From assembly GCA_944319945.1 (NCBI GenBank), contig CALUFN010000082.1, positions 1 to 64,000 on the forward strand: a stretch of 64,000 bases of DNA. Direction: 5' to 3'. The notes beneath the pieces are model-generated. The model was not told the DNA's origin. It made no database searches and worked only from the letters and a program-made list of their open reading frames with translations. Below, in pieces: positions 9,110 through 18,344 of the stretch. Both the position numbers and the translations under genes were made by a program. This DNA comes from an uncultured Prevotella sp. (GTDB lineage: Bacteria; Bacteroidota; Bacteroidia; Bacteroidales; Bacteroidaceae). Every line of letters begins with the position of its first letter. Positions within the stretch are counted from its first letter, which is position 1.

Positions 9110-12100
9110 TTATTTATATTCGCTCCAAGCCTTAATGTCAATGTCTTCAAGTTTTACCCTGCAGAAAGCATTGATATAAGCAGAAGCCAAACGGCTGTTG
9201 GTTATAAGCGGTACGTTCAAGTCTATTGCCGCACGACGTATCTTGTAGCCGTTTGACAATTCACTAACTGTAAGGTCTTTAGGAATATTCACCACAAGAT
9301 CTATTTCGTGATTGTGAAGCATGTCAAGTGCCTGGGGGCGCTTGTCTGCATCAGACGGCCAATAAACGAGCGTGTTCTCAACTCCGTTTTCCGTAAGGAA
9401 TTTTGAAGAGCCGACCGTAGCATATATCTTATAGCCGTTTTTCACCAACTGGCGTGCAGCGTCGAGAGTCTCGACCTTTTGCTTAGGTCCTCCGGTTGAC
9501 AGCAAGATGTTCTTTTGAGGTATGCGCTGCCCTACGGACAACATACTTTTCAGAAGGGCTGTGTTAGTGTCATCGCCAAGACATCCCACTTCGCCGGTAG
9601 ATGCCATGTCTACGCCCAACACGGGGTCGGCTTTCTGCAAGCGGTTAAACGAGAACTGGCTTGCCTTTATACCTACGTAGTCGAGATCAAACAAGTCTTT
9701 ATCCGGCTTTTCTACCGGCAAGCCCAACATCACCTTAGTTGCAAGTTCGATGAGGTTGATCTTTAGCACCTTACTTACAAACGGGAACGAACGTGATGCG
9801 CGCAAGTTGCATTCAATTACCTTTATGTCATTGTCCCTCGCCAAGAACTGTATGTTGAACGGACCGCTTATATGCAGCTCTTCCGCTATTTTACGGCTTA
9901 CACGCTTAATACGTCGGATTGTCTCGCAATACAGCTTCTGCGGCGGGAATTGTATGGTAGCGTCGCCTGAATGAACACCGGCAAACTCGATATGCTCGCT
10001 TATGGCGTAAGCTATGATTTCTCCATTACGCGCTACGGCATCCATCTCTACCTCTTTGGCATGCTCTATAAATTGGCTGACTACTACAGGGTGATCTTCA
10101 GATACGTTTGCGGCCAACTTTAAGAAACGTTCCAACTCATCATTGTTAGAGCAAACGTTCATTGCTGCTCCTGAAAGAACGTAGGAAGGACGTACAAGCA
10201 CGGGGAAACCTACGCGGTCTATAAACTTTTGGATGTCGTCCATTGAGGTCAATGCGCTCCATTCCGGCTGGTCGATGCCGTTACGTCCCAACATTGACGA
10301 GAATTTTGCACGATCCTCCGCATTGTCGATGTCTTTGGCTGAGGTTCCAAGTATTGGGACATTCTGTGCGTCAAGACGCATTGCCAAGTTGTTCGGAATT
10401 TGGCCACCCGTAGATACAATGACACCGTTAGGACATTCCAAATCTATAATGTCCATAACTCTCTCAAATGTTAATTCGTCAAAGTAAAGACGGTCGCACA
10501 TGTCATAATCCGTAGACACGGTCTCCGGATTGTAATTTATCATTACGCTGCGCCAGCCTTGTTTGCGTATGGTGTTAAGCGCCTGTACTCCGCACCAATC
10601 AAACTCGACGGAACTGCCTATTCTATATGCGCCCGATCCTAACACGATAATCGAACGTTTGTCACATTCAAACGCTATATCGCTTTTTACTCCGGCATAT
10701 GTAACATATAGATAGTTTGTCTGGGCAGGATATTCGGCGGCTAATGTATCTATTTGTTTTACTACGGGTAATATTCCATAGTTTTTACGTAATTGCCTGA
10801 TTACGAGACCGGCCTTTGCCATGTTACCAAGTTCGTTCTCAAGTCCGACGGCCCGGGCGATCTGGAAATCGGTAAATCCGTAAACCTTTGCAGTGCGCAA
10901 TAGTTCCTTGTCAAGTACGTTAACGCTTTTACAACGCTTCAGTGTTTCATCTATGTCGATGATATGCTTCAACTTATACAAGAACCATTTGTCAATTTTT
11001 GTCAGTTCGTGTATTTGGTCGATAGTGTATCCTCTGTGCATAGCTTTTGAAATGACAAAGATTCGGTTATCCGTAGGGTCACGCAAGGCCTCGTCTATGT
11101 CTTCAATCTCAAGTTCCTTGTTTTCTACGAAGCCGTGCATTCCTTGTCCGATCATTCGCAGACCTTTTTGTATTGCCTCTTCAAAGTTACGGCCGATAGC
11201 CATTACTTCTCCTACGGACTTCATGGACGACCCGAGCTCGCGGTCTACGCCTCGGAACTTACTTAAGTCCCAACGAGGTATTTTACATACGACATAGTCA
11301 AGGGCCGGTTCGAAGAAGGCACTTGTCGTCTTTGTAACTGAATTTTTCAATTCAAATAAGCCATATCCCAAACCGAGTTTTGCTGCGACAAATGCTAACG
11401 GATATCCTGTGGCTTTTGAGGCGAGGGCCGAACTGCGACTTAAACGGGCGTTAACCTCGATGACACGGTAATCTTCGCTTTGTGGGTCAAATGCGTATTG
11501 CACATTGCACTCGCCGACTATTCCTATATGGCGTATAATTTTTATTGAAAGGGCACGCAGCTTGTGATATTCGCTGTTGGTAAGCGTCTGCGACGGAGCT
11601 ATGACGATGCTTTCACCCGTATGTATGCCTAACGGGTCGAAATTTTCCATATTACATACGGTGATACAGTTGTCGTAACGGTCGCGCACCACTTCGTATT
11701 CGATTTCTTTCCAACCTTTGAGACTTTTTTCAACAAGTACTTGCGGCGAAAATGAGAATGCTTTTTCAGCCAAGCGGTTCAATTCCTCTTCATTATCACA
11801 GAAACCGCTGCCTAATCCTCCTAATGCGTATGCTGCACGGATTATTACGGGATAACCTAATTCAGCTGCAGCCTTACGCGCCTGTTCTATGTTCTCGCAA
11901 GCTTCGCTTTTAATGGTCTTAACATTAATTTCGTTAAGTCGTTCAACAAACAGCTCACGATCTTCAGTATCCATGATCGCCTGAACAGGCGTACCGAGAA
12001 CTTTGACACCGTATTTTTCGAGAACGCCGCTCCTGAAAAGTTCTACACCGCAATTAAGTGCCGTTTGTCCACCAAACGATAAGAGTATTCCGTCTGGACG

Positions 12101-12340
12101 TTCTTTTTCGATAACCCGTTCAACGAAATATGGTTGTACGGGAAGGAAATATATTTGATCTGCCACACCTTCAGATGTCTGTACGGTAGCAATGTTCGGG
12201 TTGATCAGCACGGTTTCAACGCCTTCTTCCCTTAGAGCCTTAAGCGCTTGTGAGCCGGAATAATCAAATTCACCGGCTTCACCGATTTTCAATGCTCCCG
12301 AGCCGAGAAGCAAAACCTTTTTTATGTTGTTGTATTTCAT
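9110..12340 (-). CDS. carB: Carbamoyl-phosphate synthase large subunit
   Basis: 1076 residues, the normal length. Makes carbamoyl phosphate from bicarbonate, ammonia (from CarA) and two ATP, feeding pyrimidine and arginine synthesis. Two homologous ATP-grasp synthetase halves are visible: the first begins KKVLLLGSGALKIGEAGEFD, the second near residue 560 with IIVLGSGAYRIGSSVEFDW. Ligand-binding ENFDPLGIHTGES (first half) and IEHIEFAGVHSGD (second half) are present. The C-terminal 140 residues are the allosteric MGS-like domain (LSTGGPKQKVETLDAARQL). carA lies 7 bp upstream in the same orientation. Confidence 0.98.
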   Translation of the reverse strand: MKYNNIKKVLLLGSGALKIGEAGEFDYSGSQALKALREEGVETVLINPNIATVQTSEGVADQIYFLPVQPYFVERVIEKERPDGILLSFGGQTALNCGVELFRSGVLEKYGVKVLGTPVQAIMDTEDRELFVERLNEINVKTIKSEACENIEQARKAAAELGYPVIIRAAYALGGLGSGFCDNEEELNRLAEKAFSFSPQVLVEKSLKGWKEIEYEVVRDRYDNCITVCNMENFDPLGIHTGESIVIAPSQTLTNSEYHKLRALSIKIIRHIGIVGECNVQYAFDPQSEDYRVIEVNARLSRSSALASKATGYPLAFVAAKLGLGYGLFELKNSVTKTTSAFFEPALDYVVCKIPRWDLSKFRGVDRELGSSMKSVGEVMAIGRNFEEAIQKGLRMIGQGMHGFVENKELEIEDIDEALRDPTDNRIFVISKAMHRGYTIDQIHELTKIDKWFLYKLKHIIDIDETLKRCKSVNVLDKELLRTAKVYGFTDFQIARAVGLENELGNMAKAGLVIRQLRKNYGILPVVKQIDTLAAEYPAQTNYLYVTYAGVKSDIAFECDKRSIIVLGSGAYRIGSSVEFDWCGVQALNTIRKQGWRSVMINYNPETVSTDYDMCDRLYFDELTFERVMDIIDLECPNGVIVSTGGQIPNNLAMRLDAQNVPILGTSAKDIDNAEDRAKFSSMLGRNGIDQPEWSALTSMDDIQKFIDRVGFPVLVRPSYVLSGAAMNVCSNNDELERFLKLAANVSEDHPVVVSQFIEHAKEVEMDAVARNGEIIAYAISEHIEFAGVHSGDATIQFPPQKLYCETIRRIKRVSRKIAEELHISGPFNIQFLARDNDIKVIECNLRASRSFPFVSKVLKINLIELATKVMLGLPVEKPDKDLFDLDYVGIKASQFSFNRLQKADPVLGVDMASTGEVGCLGDDTNTALLKSMLSVGQRIPQKNILLSTGGPKQKVETLDAARQLVKNGYKIYATVGSSKFLTENGVENTLVYWPSDADKRPQALDMLHNHEIDLVVNIPKDLTVSELSNGYKIRRAAIDLNVPLITNSRLASAYINAFCRVKLEDIDIKAWSEYK

Positions 12341-12347
12341 ACGTATT

Positions 12348-13427
12348 TTAATTTTTCAATGTATTAACAAACTTGTCGAACATAAATTCGGTATCCACGG
12401 GGCCAGAACATGCTTCGGGGTGGAACTGGCTGGAAAACCACGGATTTGTCTTATGTCGAATGCCTTCGTTGCTTCCGTCGTTCATGTTTACAAACAGTTC
12501 TTCCCAATCTTTTGCTAAGGTAGAGCCGTCGACTGCATAACCGTGATTTTGGCTTGTGACATAACAATGTTCTGTCCCTACAAGACGTACTGGCTGATTA
12601 TGTGATCGATGGCCGTATTTCAACTTGTATATCTTAGCTCCACCGGCTTTTGCCAATAGTTGATTGCCCATGCATATTCCGCAAATGGGTTTTGTAGATA
12701 TGCTCATTTGCTTACGTATGACTTCCACAGCGGCTTCACACATATCCGGATCGCCGGGACCATTGGCAAGGAACAGACCGTCAAAATCCATATTTGTATA
12801 ATCATAATTCCATGGCACTCGTATTACTTCGACCCCGCGGCCTATCAAACATCTGATAATATTGTTCTTGACGCCACAGTCTACGAGCACGACTTTCTTA
12901 CCAGCTCCTTCGTTATAATGTATTATTTGTTTACAACTTACTTGATCAACGAAATTCACACCTTCATAATCGGCTGTCGGAATATTATCAGGTTCGTCAT
13001 TAAACAGGATTTTACCCATCATGACTCCATGTTCGCGCAATACTTTGGTCAATTCGCGCGTATCAACGCCGGTAATACCTGGAACCTGCTCGCGCTTCAA
13101 CCAATCAGCAAGACTTTCCTGCGCATTCCAATGACTGTATTGTTCACTATAATCCGAGACAATTATCGCTGAAGCATATATTTTGTCACTTTCCATGAAT
13201 GTGGCTATACCGTTTGGTTCCACTGTAAACGGCGGAACTCCGTAGTTGCCGACTAATGGATAGGTTAATACCATCAACTGACCTGCATAAGAAGGATCAG
13301 TAAGGCTTTCAGGATATCCCATCATAGCCGTATTGAAAACCACCTCTCCCGCAACAGGCTTGTCATATCCAAACGACTTTCCATGGAACTTAGTTCCATC
13401 TTCTAGAATCAATGTTACATTTCTCAT
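12348..13427 (-). CDS. carA: Carbamoyl-phosphate synthase small (glutaminase) subunit
   Basis: 359 residues from the ATG at 13427. The frame opens 48 bp upstream, but MRNVTLILEDGTKFHG is the canonical CarA N-terminus. Hydrolyses glutamine and channels ammonia to CarB. Class I glutamine amidotransferase triad is intact: C252 in CGICMGNQ, H336 and E338 in FHPEA. The N-terminal CPSase small-chain domain is at about 1-135. A strong terminator separates it from purF upstream, so carAB probably also has its own promoter in 13428-13492. Confidence 0.97.
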   Translation of the reverse strand: MRNVTLILEDGTKFHGKSFGYDKPVAGEVVFNTAMMGYPESLTDPSYAGQLMVLTYPLVGNYGVPPFTVEPNGIATFMESDKIYASAIIVSDYSEQYSHWNAQESLADWLKREQVPGITGVDTRELTKVLREHGVMMGKILFNDEPDNIPTADYEGVNFVDQVSCKQIIHYNEGAGKKVVLVDCGVKNNIIRCLIGRGVEVIRVPWNYDYTNMDFDGLFLANGPGDPDMCEAAVEVIRKQMSISTKPICGICMGNQLLAKAGGAKIYKLKYGHRSHNQPVRLVGTEHCYVTSQNHGYAVDGSTLAKDWEELFVNMNDGSNEGIRHKTNPWFSSQFHPEACSGPVDTEFMFDKFVNTLKN

Positions 13428-13492
13428 TTTATCGCGCTTTAATATTAACAAACGAAGAGTCTTAAATGGAATCAACGTATGTGTATTTTTGG

Positions 13493-13529
13493 AAAAAGCC
13501 CACGGACGAATGCCTGCCGTGGGCTTTTT
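13493..13529. terminator. Hairpin terminator downstream of the purF-type gene
   Basis: Perfect 13-bp stem: AAAAAGCCCACGG at 13493-13505 and CCGTGGGCTTTTT at 13517-13529, with an 11-nt loop. Leftward transcripts from purF meet it about 30 bp after the stop codon. It would isolate carAB from the glmS-purF unit, fully or in part. Confidence 0.85.
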
Positions 13530-13558
13530 ATCTTACTTGTTATTTCACTTCCTCCTGA

Positions 13559-15454
13559 TTAGAATTTCTGTTCGTATTTATATACGGTCTCCACATATTT
13601 TATGAATGCCTGATTGACTAGTCTGACTCCACCGGGTGTCGGATAATTGCCTGTAAAATACCAATCACCCTTGTGATTGGGAATAGCTTCATGCAAACCT
13701 TCTATGGATTGGTAGACAAGTTCAACAGGTGTAGTCATCCCCTTGGGGCGAAGCATCTCAATTATTTTTTTATTTATTTCATCAACTGTGAACGGCTTGT
13801 ATATATCGCGCACACAGTTTGTCATGTCCGTCTTTGGCTTTTTTAGCTCTTCCTTGCATTTATTGTATGTATTTTCAATCACTGAATACATGCTTTTGTC
13901 TTTCAACAATTCAATTGTCGCACGGAAAACGCAAAACTCTTCCAAGCTCGGCATGTCTATTCCGTAATAATCAGGATAACGTATTTGCGGAGAGCTACTT
14001 ACGATTACTATCTTTTTAGGATGCAGTCGGTCAAGTATTTTCAATATACTTTCTTTTAATGTCGTACCTCTAACGATGCTGTCGTCAATGATTACGAGAT
14101 TGTCTTCGTATGGTTTCAAAGATTCATAAGTCACATCATAAACGTGCGATGCTAAATCGTTGCGTGAGGCACCTTCGGTTATAAAAGTACGCAACTTAAT
14201 ATCTTTCCACGCTACCTTCTCACTCCTGACATATTGGTGCAACAAACTTTCAAGCTCTTCGTATGAAGGCTTATGATCCATATTCATTATGGACTTTATT
14301 TTATGTTCGTTGATGTAACGCTTGAATCCGCCTAACATTCCATAGAATGCGACCTCTGCGGTATTAGGGATGAATGAGAAGACTGTATGTTCCGTATCAT
14401 AGTCAACCGCTTTCAATATGGAGTCAGTTAGTTGTTCTCCCAACTTTTTACGTTCCTTATAGATATCCCTATCAGAGCCGCGGCTGAAATAAATCCTTTC
14501 AAAAGAACATTTATTATCTCCTCTTTGTTCAAGTATTCTTTCCACCGACGTTTCGCAATTTTTCTTTACGATCAATGCGCAGCCAGGATCGAGCTCGTTG
14601 ATCTCGTCACATTCCAAATCAAATGTAGTCTGTAACACAGGACGCTCACTTGCTACGACTACGATTTCATCATTCTTATACCAAAATGCCGGTCTGATCC
14701 CCCACGGATCACGCATGGAGAACATCTCTCCACTGCCTGTTATACCGCACATTACATAACCACCGTCAAAATCAGCCATTGTGGATTTTAGCACATTGCT
14801 CATTTCGACGTGATCTTCAATATATCGTGTTATGTCTTGGTCTTTTAAGCCAAGTTTCTGTCCTTCAATAAAGTTCCTTTCAACCTCCCTGTCAAGCCTA
14901 TGTCCCATAAGCTCAAGGGTTATATAGCTGTCACTGTAGATTCTCGGTGATTGACCTTGCTTAACGAGCTTTTCAAATATCTCGCCAATATTGGTCATAT
15001 TAAAGTTTCCGCAAAGACAAAGATTCTTTGCTCTCCAATTATTTCTTCTTAAGAACGGATGTACGTATGAAATACCACTTTTACCAGTAGTGGAATAACG
15101 GAGGTGCCCCATATACAATTCACCTGCGAAAGGCAAATTCTTTTTAGCAAATTCTACATCCGATAACTTTTCCTGAGTAAGGTTCTTGAAGTTTTTTTGA
15201 ACATTACCGAATATTTCCGTAATAGCGTTGGAACCTTCCGCACGTTCACGAAACATGTATTCGGAACCAGGCGCAGCCTCGAGGTTTACGCATGCCATAC
15301 CGGCACCTTCCTGCCCTCTATTATGCTGTTTCTCCATCATCAAATAGAGCTTGTTTAATCCGAACATCCATGTTCCATACTTTTGCTGATAATATTCCAA
15401 TGACTTGAGAAGTCTTACCATTGCAATTCCACATTCATGCTTCAACAGTTCCAT
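13559..15454 (-). CDS. purF: Amidophosphoribosyltransferase (PurF family)
   Basis: 631 residues, longer than the roughly 470-505 of classical PurF. The class II amidotransferase domain has its candidate nucleophile Cys at residue 8 (HECGIAM), so a 7-residue N-terminal propeptide would need processing, as in B. subtilis PurF. The phosphoribosyltransferase domain carries the PRPP loop LVIIDDSIVRGTTLK near residue 455. Expected reaction: PRPP plus glutamine to phosphoribosylamine, first step of purine synthesis. Extra sequence is spread through the N-terminal domain and C-terminus. Bacteroidales often have this long form as well as a standard PurF, so a second paralogue elsewhere is likely. Located 90 bp after glmS in the same direction. 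Confidence 0.88.
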   Translation of the reverse strand: MELLKHECGIAMVRLLKSLEYYQQKYGTWMFGLNKLYLMMEKQHNRGQEGAGMACVNLEAAPGSEYMFRERAEGSNAITEIFGNVQKNFKNLTQEKLSDVEFAKKNLPFAGELYMGHLRYSTTGKSGISYVHPFLRRNNWRAKNLCLCGNFNMTNIGEIFEKLVKQGQSPRIYSDSYITLELMGHRLDREVERNFIEGQKLGLKDQDITRYIEDHVEMSNVLKSTMADFDGGYVMCGITGSGEMFSMRDPWGIRPAFWYKNDEIVVVASERPVLQTTFDLECDEINELDPGCALIVKKNCETSVERILEQRGDNKCSFERIYFSRGSDRDIYKERKKLGEQLTDSILKAVDYDTEHTVFSFIPNTAEVAFYGMLGGFKRYINEHKIKSIMNMDHKPSYEELESLLHQYVRSEKVAWKDIKLRTFITEGASRNDLASHVYDVTYESLKPYEDNLVIIDDSIVRGTTLKESILKILDRLHPKKIVIVSSSPQIRYPDYYGIDMPSLEEFCVFRATIELLKDKSMYSVIENTYNKCKEELKKPKTDMTNCVRDIYKPFTVDEINKKIIEMLRPKGMTTPVELVYQSIEGLHEAIPNHKGDWYFTGNYPTPGGVRLVNQAFIKYVETVYKYEQKF

Positions 15455-15544
15455 TATTCGTTATTATTAATTTCACAATATGTGCATGCACTCATACAAG
15501 ATTATACTTGAGCTATAAACATGTTTTTAGCTTCACCTTAAGGA

Positions 15545-17389
15545 TCATTCTACTGTTACTGACTTTGCAAGGTTTCTTGGCTGGTCTACATCCTTCCCTT
15601 TGCAAACGGCTATGTGATAAGCTAATAATTGAAGTGGTATTGTAGCCAACAAAGGCTCCAAACATTCCTGTGTGTCGGGTAATTCTATGACTTCATCAAC
15701 AATCTTACTTATCGTGTCGTCGCCTTTGGTTACTAATGCAATTACTTTCCCTTTGCGTGCCTTTATTTCCTGAATGTTGCTTAACACCTTTTCATACATA
15801 GTATTACGCGTCGCAATAACAACGACGGGCATGTCAGAGTCGATAAGCGCAATCGGTCCGTGCTTCATCTCAGCCGCCGGATAACCTTCTGCGTGTATGT
15901 AACTTATTTCCTTGAGCTTTAATGCCCCTTCCAATGCTACAGGATAATTATATCCTCGGCCGAGATACAAGAAATTTCTTGCGTATGTGAAAATTCGGCT
16001 TAACGATGCAATGTTGTCATTCAAACACAATGTCTCTTCCATTTTTCTTGGGATTGCGCTTAATTCCTTAACTATTGCATAATAAGTATCATTATCTACC
16101 GTCCCTTTTGCTTTTGCCAATGCTAATGCAAGCATTGTCAATACGGTTACCTGCCCGGTAAATGCTTTGGTCGATGCGACGCCAATTTCAGGCCCTACGT
16201 GAATGTATGAGCCGGTATCTGTCGCCCGTGGTATGCTTGCACCAATGACATTACAGATTCCATAAATAAATGCTCCGCATTGTTTAGCCATTTTTACAGC
16301 TGCTAAAGTGTCTGCGGTTTCTCCACTTTGCGATATGGCTATCACAACGTCGTTATTCGATACTACGGAGTGCCTGTATCTGAACTCGCTTGCATATTCT
16401 ACTTCAACAGGTATTCTGCAAAGACTCTCGATAATCTGTTTGCCAATCAATCCTGCATGCCAAGATGTTCCACAACCTACGATTATGATTCTTTTTGCAG
16501 ATAAGAGCTGTTTCCTATAATCTATTACTGCGCTTAAGACAACATTCGTAGCTTCAATGTTAACGCGTCCGCGCATACAATTAGTAATACAATCCGGTTG
16601 CTCGAATATTTCCTTGAGCATGAAATGCGGGTAGCCGCATTTCTCAATCTGTCCGAGGTCTATATCAATAGTTTGGACTTTAGGGAATTGCTCGCGGTTG
16701 AATATGTTTACGACTTTCAAGTCGTCACCTTTTTTCATTACGGCGATGTTACCGTCTTCCAAATATACTACCTTATCAGTATATTCGATTATAGGACTTG
16801 CGTCCGATGCTAAGAAAAACTCGTTATCCCCAACACCTATCACCAAAGGGCTTTGCCTGCAAGCCGCAATAATCAGATTAGGATTCTTCTTGTCAAGTAA
16901 TGCGATGGCATAAGCTCCAATCACTTCATGCAAAGCTAATTGGACGGATGTCAGCAAGTCAAGATTTTTCTTTGTCTGTATGTATTCTATAAGTTGTACT
17001 AAGACTTCCGTATCGGTATCCGACCTGAACGCGATCCCTTTCGCTTGCAACTTTTTTTTCAAGTCGACATAATTCTCAATTATGCCATTATGAATTATTG
17101 CAAGATTTTTTGATTCTGAATAATGTGGGTGGGCATTGATTGATGAAGGCTCTCCATGCGTAGCCCAACGGGTATGGGCAATGCCTACAGTTCCGGATAC
17201 ATTCTTGTTTTTACAGAACGAATCCAAATCTGCAACTTTACCTTTGGTTTTATATATGCTTAATAATCCCTCATTGTTTAACAATGCTATGCCTGCGCTG
17301 TCATATCCGCGATACTCCAACCGCCCCAAACCTTTTATTAGGATAGGGTAGGCGTCTTTCTCACCAATGTAACCAACAATGCCGCACAT
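15545..17389 (-). CDS. glmS: Glutamine-fructose-6-phosphate aminotransferase (isomerizing)
   Basis: 614 residues, standard length. Makes glucosamine-6-phosphate from fructose-6-phosphate and glutamine, the entry to peptidoglycan, LPS and capsule amino sugars. Begins MCGIVGYIGEK with the N-terminal nucleophile C2, followed by the glutaminase signature GRLEYRGYDSAG. Two SIS isomerase domains follow (about 285-430 and 460-600), with IIVGCGTSWHAGL, SQSGETADT and the C-terminal LAKSVTVE. The export-protein gene is 9 bp upstream and purF 90 bp downstream. I see no glmS ribozyme. Confidence 0.98.
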   Translation of the reverse strand: MCGIVGYIGEKDAYPILIKGLGRLEYRGYDSAGIALLNNEGLLSIYKTKGKVADLDSFCKNKNVSGTVGIAHTRWATHGEPSSINAHPHYSESKNLAIIHNGIIENYVDLKKKLQAKGIAFRSDTDTEVLVQLIEYIQTKKNLDLLTSVQLALHEVIGAYAIALLDKKNPNLIIAACRQSPLVIGVGDNEFFLASDASPIIEYTDKVVYLEDGNIAVMKKGDDLKVVNIFNREQFPKVQTIDIDLGQIEKCGYPHFMLKEIFEQPDCITNCMRGRVNIEATNVVLSAVIDYRKQLLSAKRIIIVGCGTSWHAGLIGKQIIESLCRIPVEVEYASEFRYRHSVVSNNDVVIAISQSGETADTLAAVKMAKQCGAFIYGICNVIGASIPRATDTGSYIHVGPEIGVASTKAFTGQVTVLTMLALALAKAKGTVDNDTYYAIVKELSAIPRKMEETLCLNDNIASLSRIFTYARNFLYLGRGYNYPVALEGALKLKEISYIHAEGYPAAEMKHGPIALIDSDMPVVVIATRNTMYEKVLSNIQEIKARKGKVIALVTKGDDTISKIVDEVIELPDTQECLEPLLATIPLQLLAYHIAVCKGKDVDQPRNLAKSVTVE

Positions 17390-17398
17390 CTTATTTTA

Positions 17399-18196
17399 TC
17401 ACTTTAGTACGTTAACCACCAAAGACGCAACAGATGTTACTACACTTAAAACCGAGAACCAGATAGTAACGCTGGAACCGATTGCCGAGTTTTGTGCTTG
17501 CACCTTGTTCGGCTCAACGTAAATATAGTCATTCTGTTGAAGATAATAATAGGGAGAATTGATCAAATTCGCGTCGTTCAAATTAATTCTATGGAATGAT
17601 AATTGCCCCGTAGAGTCCTCACGCATCAACAAAACGTTGTCTCGCTTACCGTATATGGTCAAGTCTCCGGCTCGTGCCAATGCTTCCATGATGCTGATCT
17701 TCTCTTGGTCAACATTGAATATACCGGGAGACTTAACCTCGCCGGCAACGGCAACCTTAAAACTTGCCATTTTAACGGTAACAATGGGGTTTTCCGTCTT
17801 CGCCATGTACGGAAGAATGTTTTCCTTAATCAGGTCTTCACATTGGCGCTTGGTCAGCCCTCCGACTCTTATCTTGCCAACTACGGGGAAATTAATGTAG
17901 CCGTCGTTGTCGACAAGATACGTTTGCAATGCGCCAGCTCCGGTGTACAATGTACCGGACGAGTTCAGTGTGTTGGTTACAGATAAGTTAAATGGCATCG
18001 ATGCTTTAGGATCCGTGGTGCTTACTGTTATCGTAAGCAGATCCTTAGGCATTATTCTTGCATCATACAAACCTCTTGAAGCCTTATAAATAACGGAGTC
18101 TGCATTTTGGAAATAAGCAATGTTTTTACCGCTGCCACAACTTCCAAGAAGCAGGCAGAAAGCAGCGAACGCCACCAAACCTATTATCTTTTTCAT
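17399..18196 (-). CDS. Polysaccharide export outer-membrane lipoprotein (Wza/SLBB type)
   Basis: 265 residues. Lipoprotein signal with lipobox LLGSC (Cys near residue 20). A polysaccharide biosynthesis/export domain at about 45-130 (YDARIMPKDLLTITVS, DGYINFPVVGKIRVGGLT) is followed by an SLBB-type domain (about 145-225). A final hydrophobic segment (about 240-263, SVTIWFSVLSVVTSVAS) could be the outer-membrane helix of a Wza-like pore. No Wzc-like kinase or glycosyltransferase is adjacent, so this is an orphan. It heads the leftward unit with glmS, which supplies UDP-amino-sugar precursors. A consensus promoter precedes it. Confidence 0.85.
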   Translation of the reverse strand: MKKIIGLVAFAAFCLLLGSCGSGKNIAYFQNADSVIYKASRGLYDARIMPKDLLTITVSTTDPKASMPFNLSVTNTLNSSGTLYTGAGALQTYLVDNDGYINFPVVGKIRVGGLTKRQCEDLIKENILPYMAKTENPIVTVKMASFKVAVAGEVKSPGIFNVDQEKISIMEALARAGDLTIYGKRDNVLLMREDSTGQLSFHRINLNDANLINSPYYYLQQNDYIYVEPNKVQAQNSAIGSSVTIWFSVLSVVTSVASLVVNVLK

Positions 18197-18230
18197 AATT
18201 TGAGTGTTGTGATAAAATCGTAAAACTTTG

Positions 18231-18262
18231 CAAAAATACTTTTATTTTCCGAGATTCACAAA
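18231..18262 (-). promoter_or_regulatory. Consensus promoter for the export protein-glmS-purF unit
   Basis: Reading the minus strand, TTTG (complement of 18259-18262) is followed after 20 nt by TATTTTTG (complement of 18231-18238). This is a full match to the Bacteroidota TTTG-N19-21-TAnnTTTG pattern. Predicted start of transcription is near 18227, about 30 nt before the ATG. Confidence 0.75.
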
Positions 18263-18286
18263 TATTTCAGAAGTAAAATTTACTAA

Positions 18287-18328
18287 AAGCCCCTCTTGCC
18301 GAATTTCGCGTTCAGGCAAGAGAGGCTT
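18287..18328 (-). terminator. Hairpin terminator downstream of uxaC
   Basis: Arms 18287-18300 and 18315-18328 pair over 14 bp with one G-T pair (AAGCCCCTCTTGCC against GGCAAGAGAGGCTT) around a 14-nt loop. It lies about 17 bp past the uxaC stop and ends in TTTTAGT on the transcribed strand. Confidence 0.75.
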
Positions 18329-18344
18329 CATATATGATTACGTA

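Noticed and set aside
13559..13600. purF-type gene as a pseudogene because of its extra length
   Set aside because: Amidotransferase Cys8, the PRPP loop and the whole frame are intact; the long form is usual in this phylum.
15511..15532. Hairpin between glmS and purF as a terminator or glmS ribozyme
   Set aside because: The 11-bp imperfect dyad has almost no loop and no U-run, and glmS ribozymes lie upstream of glmS and are much larger.
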